From the NCBI GenBank assembly GCA_913058555.1, contig CAJXRJ010000324.1, positions 1-8,203 on the forward strand: 8,203 nt of DNA, in the 5' to 3' direction. This stretch comes from an uncultured bacterium. Its GTDB lineage: Bacteria; Planctomycetota; UBA1135; GCA-002686595. The notes under the pieces were generated by a model, which was not told the origin of the DNA, made no database searches, and was given only the letters and a program-made list of their open reading frames with translations. The translations under genes were made by a program, and so were the position numbers. The stretch's first letter is position 1, and the number at the start of each line of letters is the position of its first letter. Of the stretch, positions 5,992 through 8,203 are shown one piece after another.

Positions 5992-6987
5992 ATGAGAGTC
6001 ACGCTCGCCTTCCCCGCACTCGCCGTCCTCACCTCACCGGTACTCGCCCAGGGTCTCCTGGTTCCACTGACTGACACGCGATCGGTCAGTGCGACCTCGG
6101 ACCAGAGTTCCGAAAGCTATCAGGCCTCTGGGTTCGGAGCCTTTTCCGAGACGGCCAGCACGATCTCCAACGGGCCCGGCGGTGATTTCGCGTCAGCCTT
6201 CGCGTCCATTGACTCCGACATCCTTCCGAACTCCATCACGATCGCGGGGAGCGCGGCGGGGAACGGCTCGTTCGCCTCGAGCTTCTGCGCGCAGGCTTCG
6301 GCCCTGGGTGACGTGACGTTCGAGGTGCCGAGCGCTTGCGGGTTCCGCTTCAATGGCTTTGTCGAGGCATACGATCAGGGCTGGGCGTTCGCCACCCTTA
6401 GGCGGCAGGGAAATAGCGCGCTCCTCGGGGGCTACGAGGGGTTGCAGTTCGGCGTCATTCCCTTCGACGATTCGGGCTACCTCCAGCCCGGGACCTACGT
6501 AGTCAGTCTTTCCAACCGCGGCGGGTACTGCTTCGACCAGTACGCGTCGATGAACTACGACTTGACGCTCGTCCTGGTGCCGTTCTCGGGCAGCGACTGC
6601 AGCTCGACCCCCAACTCTTCGGGCCAAACGGCAGTCCTGGCGGCGAAGGGAACGCCAAGCCTCGCCGCGAACGATCTCATCCTCGAGGCCAGCGGCGGGC
6701 CGCCGGGTCAACTTAGCCTGCTCCTCTTCGGGGAGACCAGCGCCACGACTCCCCTGGGCAACGGCACCCTTTGCCTCGCGAACCCGTTTCTGAGGGTCGG
6801 CGGTGCCGCGCCAGTAGACCCGGGCGGAGCGCGCACGTTCCCCATGGACTTCACGGCGTTCCCATTCAACTCAGCCCAAGGCGCAGTCCAAGCAGGCGAG
6901 ACCTGGCGCTTCCAATGGATCTTCCGCGACACAGTGGGCGCCGGCCTCAACCTCAGCGACGCCCTCTGGGTGACATTCGCGCCCTAG
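5992..6987 (+). CDS. Secreted protein with planctomycetal C-terminal domain, function unknown
   Basis: 331 residues from ATG 5992, chosen because MRVTLAFPALAVLTSPVLAQ is a textbook signal peptide with cleavage after LAQ; the frame upstream of it is open but not protein-like. The N-terminal mature region (about 21-200) is rich in Ser, Ala, Gly and Phe. It looks like a beta-sandwich of the kind seen in exported surface proteins (TFEVPSACGFRFNGFVEAYD, then LQPGTYVVSLSNRGGYCFDQ). From Cys 203 to the end (203-331) is the C-terminal domain shared with the two other exported proteins of the window: NSSGQTAVLAAKG, NDLILEAS, LCLANPFLRVGG, AGETWRFQWIFRD, and the end NLSDALWVTFAP. Five Cys in the mature protein could form disulfides. 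No enzymatic motif seen. Intact; probably a single-gene unit. The repeat arm at 6996 lies 8 bases after its TAG. Confidence 0.88.
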   Translation: MRVTLAFPALAVLTSPVLAQGLLVPLTDTRSVSATSDQSSESYQASGFGAFSETASTISNGPGGDFASAFASIDSDILPNSITIAGSAAGNGSFASSFCAQASALGDVTFEVPSACGFRFNGFVEAYDQGWAFATLRRQGNSALLGGYEGLQFGVIPFDDSGYLQPGTYVVSLSNRGGYCFDQYASMNYDLTLVLVPFSGSDCSSTPNSSGQTAVLAAKGTPSLAANDLILEASGGPPGQLSLLLFGETSATTPLGNGTLCLANPFLRVGGAAPVDPGGARTFPMDFTAFPFNSAQGAVQAGETWRFQWIFRDTVGAGLNLSDALWVTFAP

Positions 6988-6995
6988 CACCCCCC

Positions 6996-7026
6996 AAGTA
7001 CGGAGCCTGGATCAGTTTTTCACTTT
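6996..7026 (+). repeat. Solo repeat arm C
   Basis: AAGTACGGAGCCTGGATC, then AGTTTTTCACTTT: a fifth copy of the arm of elements A and B, closest to the left arm of B. No right arm follows. The next bases share a block with the spacer of element B: CCGGACATCTGG at 7035-7046 against CCGGCCATCTGG at 3976-3987, each followed by GGT-type and CGAG-type matches. It therefore looks like a decayed element that has lost about 17 bases of spacer and its right arm. Confidence 0.75.
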
Positions 7027-7227
7027 CAGCTGGTCCGGACATCTGGTCCGAGCCGGTCCTTGGCATCCCAGAGATATCCGTTGTGGGTGGCCGTCCGGCC
7101 AATCCGTCGTTGCACCTTCGAGCAGACGTACTGGTTTCCACGAAGAGGCCTCTTCTCCTCGGCAGTTAGAAGGCCAGCATAACGAAGGACGGTCCAAGAT
7201 ATGTGGCACCCATTCCGGCGATCGCTA

Positions 7228-7851
7228 TCAAGTGCCGCGGCCACTGTGGTGGTCCGGGATGCGCCCCAGTTCATGGCGGTCACGGACGTTTGGTGCCCCA
7301 TCGACACGTGCGTTGATAGAGAGCTTCCAAATGCGTTCCCATTTGCCACGGATGCACAGATCGTCACGATAGGGAAGGGAATAGCGTATGGCGCCTGAGC
7401 GGGCTTGCTCTCCGGTGACGTCATGAACGAGGTGGCGCTCGAGGAAGGTGTCCTCGAAGCTCCGCGTGTCGTGTTCGACACTATCAGATCCGTAATGAAC
7501 CCTCTGGAACTCCTCCAGTTGGAATCTAACGTTACGCACTCTGTCGGGCATGGATCGAAACTCCCAGTGGAGTTCGATCTCCTCCCCAAGAACCGGGTTG
7601 TGCGGGATCATCAGCACGGTCAACCGCGGGCCTTTTGCTCGGTGAGAGAGGCGCGCGAGGTTGATGATCTGAAGAAGGGTGAACAGTCCTAGCACCACTG
7701 GGACCGCGGGGCTGATGTGCATGCGGTCGAAATCGATCAAGACCCAGACATCAACAAACACTGTCACGATGAGAAGCACCGCGTGAACCCCGACTTCCTC
7801 CTTCCGCACGGCTTCGGTGAATCTTCGTGCGGTCCGCGTCATGGCTTTCAT
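7228..7851 (-). CDS. Two-TM membrane protein with a C-terminal beta-rich domain, function unknown
   Basis: 207 residues from ATG 7851 (an ATG at 7842 is also possible). The open frame continues upstream to 8070, but that part is compositionally odd and overlaps the IS91 remnant, so the later start is preferred. A basic N-terminus (RTARRFTEAVRKEE) precedes TM1 at about 22-40 (VHAVLLIVTVFVDVWVLI) and TM2 at about 47-65 (SPAVPVVLGLFTLLQIINL). The rest (about 74-207) is soluble and looks beta-sandwich-like: PVLGEEIELHWEF, VRNVRFQLEEFQRVHYGSD, AIRYSLPYRDDLC and IWKLSINARVDGAP. This is the layout of small envelope proteins in which a hairpin of two helices anchors an arrestin-like or Ig-like domain. 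I recognise no named family. The last ten residues may be read-through. No clear Shine-Dalgarno. Not in an operon with anything visible. Confidence 0.72.
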   Translation of the reverse strand: MKAMTRTARRFTEAVRKEEVGVHAVLLIVTVFVDVWVLIDFDRMHISPAVPVVLGLFTLLQIINLARLSHRAKGPRLTVLMIPHNPVLGEEIELHWEFRSMPDRVRNVRFQLEEFQRVHYGSDSVEHDTRSFEDTFLERHLVHDVTGEQARSGAIRYSLPYRDDLCIRGKWERIWKLSINARVDGAPNVRDRHELGRIPDHHSGRGT

Positions 7852-7909
7852 CGTAGATCGATCGACGGCGCCACGGGGAGCCCTCTTGCCTGGCGATTCG
7901 ATGGCCCTA

Positions 7910-8156
7910 GTAGCCCCACTTCCCTTCCGAGGCCGCTCCCAAGTCCGAGCCGACGGCGCGGTCAATTGGACGCTCCGCCCCCCTGGCACGACGGAATCCG
8001 CGCCTTCGTCTTCGACCCCCTGTCCTTCCTCGAGCGCCTTACCGCCCTCATCCCCCGCTCCCGCGAGCACGCCTGGACCTACTACGGCTCCCTCGCCCCC
8101 GCCTCTATACAGCCTCCCAGCAACACCCTCAAGACTCGCACTCTGGAGCCCTTACC
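7910..8156 (+). pseudogene. IS91-type (Y2) transposase C-terminal remnant, frameshifted and cut by contig end
   Basis: Frame 2 gives VRADGAVNWTLRPP, then frame 1 from 7981 gives WHDGIRAFVFDPLSFLERLT, ALIPRSREHAWTYYGSLAPA. Joined, this matches the end of IS91-family 'putative transposase' proteins: a 'xxDGxVxxxLKRPWxDGTxxxVFxPxEFLxRLAALVPxPRxHxxxYHGxLAPxA' run. The family's typical YHG is YYG here. The two frames are linked by one missing C in the six-C run at 7978-7983. The catalytic Tyr residues and the zinc finger would be upstream and are not present; the left edge is approximate, since nothing IS91-like is seen before about 7910. Beyond LAPAS the reading is not recognisable. The real sequence ends at 8156, where adapter begins. 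Confidence 0.68.
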
Positions 8157-8203
8157 CTGTCTCTTATACACATCTCCGAGCCCACGAGACTAGGCATGAT
8201 CTC
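8157..8203 (+). other. Illumina Nextera adapter contamination (not genomic)
   Basis: 8157-8175 is the 19-base Tn5 mosaic end CTGTCTCTTATACACATCT. 8176-8190 is CCGAGCCCACGAGAC, which completes the Nextera read-2 adapter. 8191-8198 is TAGGCATG, which I recall as i7 index N706. 8199-8203 (ATCTC) is the start of the P7 segment. Any protein predicted across it ends in the artefact peptide LLYTSPSPRD. It should be trimmed. Confidence 0.98.

Noticed and set aside
7852..8070. Minus-strand N-terminal extension of the two-TM protein
   Set aside because: It lies over the IS91 remnant and is low-complexity; the ATG at 7851 gives a normal basic N-terminus ahead of the first membrane segment.
8157..8175. 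Tn5 mosaic end as evidence of a natural Tn5-type transposon
   Set aside because: It continues directly into the synthetic adapter and an index, so it comes from library preparation.
1..8203. Defence system, biosynthetic cluster, tRNA or rRNA
   Set aside because: I looked for such genes and structures on both strands and saw no supporting motifs.

Overview
The window looks like accessory DNA from a GC-rich, uncultured Planctomycetota-type bacterium. The main evidence is a C-terminal beta-rich domain shared by three predicted exported proteins. It has a Cys start, an N-[SA]-[ST]-G motif, a W-x-F-x-x-W-x-R-[DE] signature and an aromatic/hydrophobic end, a form I associate with secreted planctomycetal proteins of the Poly30/Saltatorellus kind. 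The lineage call is inference; no rRNA or marker gene is present.

Layout. 1-294 is the 3' end of an IS110-type transposase. A GC-rich hairpin follows at 449-493. A 575-residue secreted beta-helix protein lies on the minus strand (576-2303). A gene-poor stretch (2304-3187) contains a 123-bp inverted-repeat element (2535-2657). A small secreted two-EF-hand protein is at 3188-3634. A transposase zinc-ribbon N-terminus (3758-3919) is cut off by a second inverted-repeat element (3920-4041), which is followed at once by the C-terminus of an IS66 transposase on the other strand (4045-4248). The IS66 remnant directly abuts a 5'-truncated, three-times-frameshifted FG-GAP repeat protein (4249-5539). 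The 5540-5991 gap holds what looks like the left end of an IS256-type element on the minus strand, with a hairpin over its ribosome-binding site. A 331-residue secreted protein (5992-6987) is followed after 8 bp by a fifth copy of the repeat arm. A two-TM membrane protein lies on the minus strand (7228-7851), next to a C-terminal remnant of an IS91-type transposase.

The last 47 bases (8157-8203) are not biological. They are an Illumina Nextera adapter with an i7 index, read through and left in the assembly.

How it fits together. There is no operon or pathway here. The intact genes are monocistronic and encode exported or membrane proteins of unknown substrate. The rest is a graveyard of at least five different transposase families, each present only as one end, interleaved with a non-autonomous REP/MITE-like repeat whose arms sit just after stop codons. 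The most informative signals are this repeat family (five arms), the trio of proteins sharing one C-terminal domain, the IS66/FG-GAP breakpoint, and the adapter contamination. I did not find a defence system, CRISPR array, biosynthetic cluster or RNA gene.
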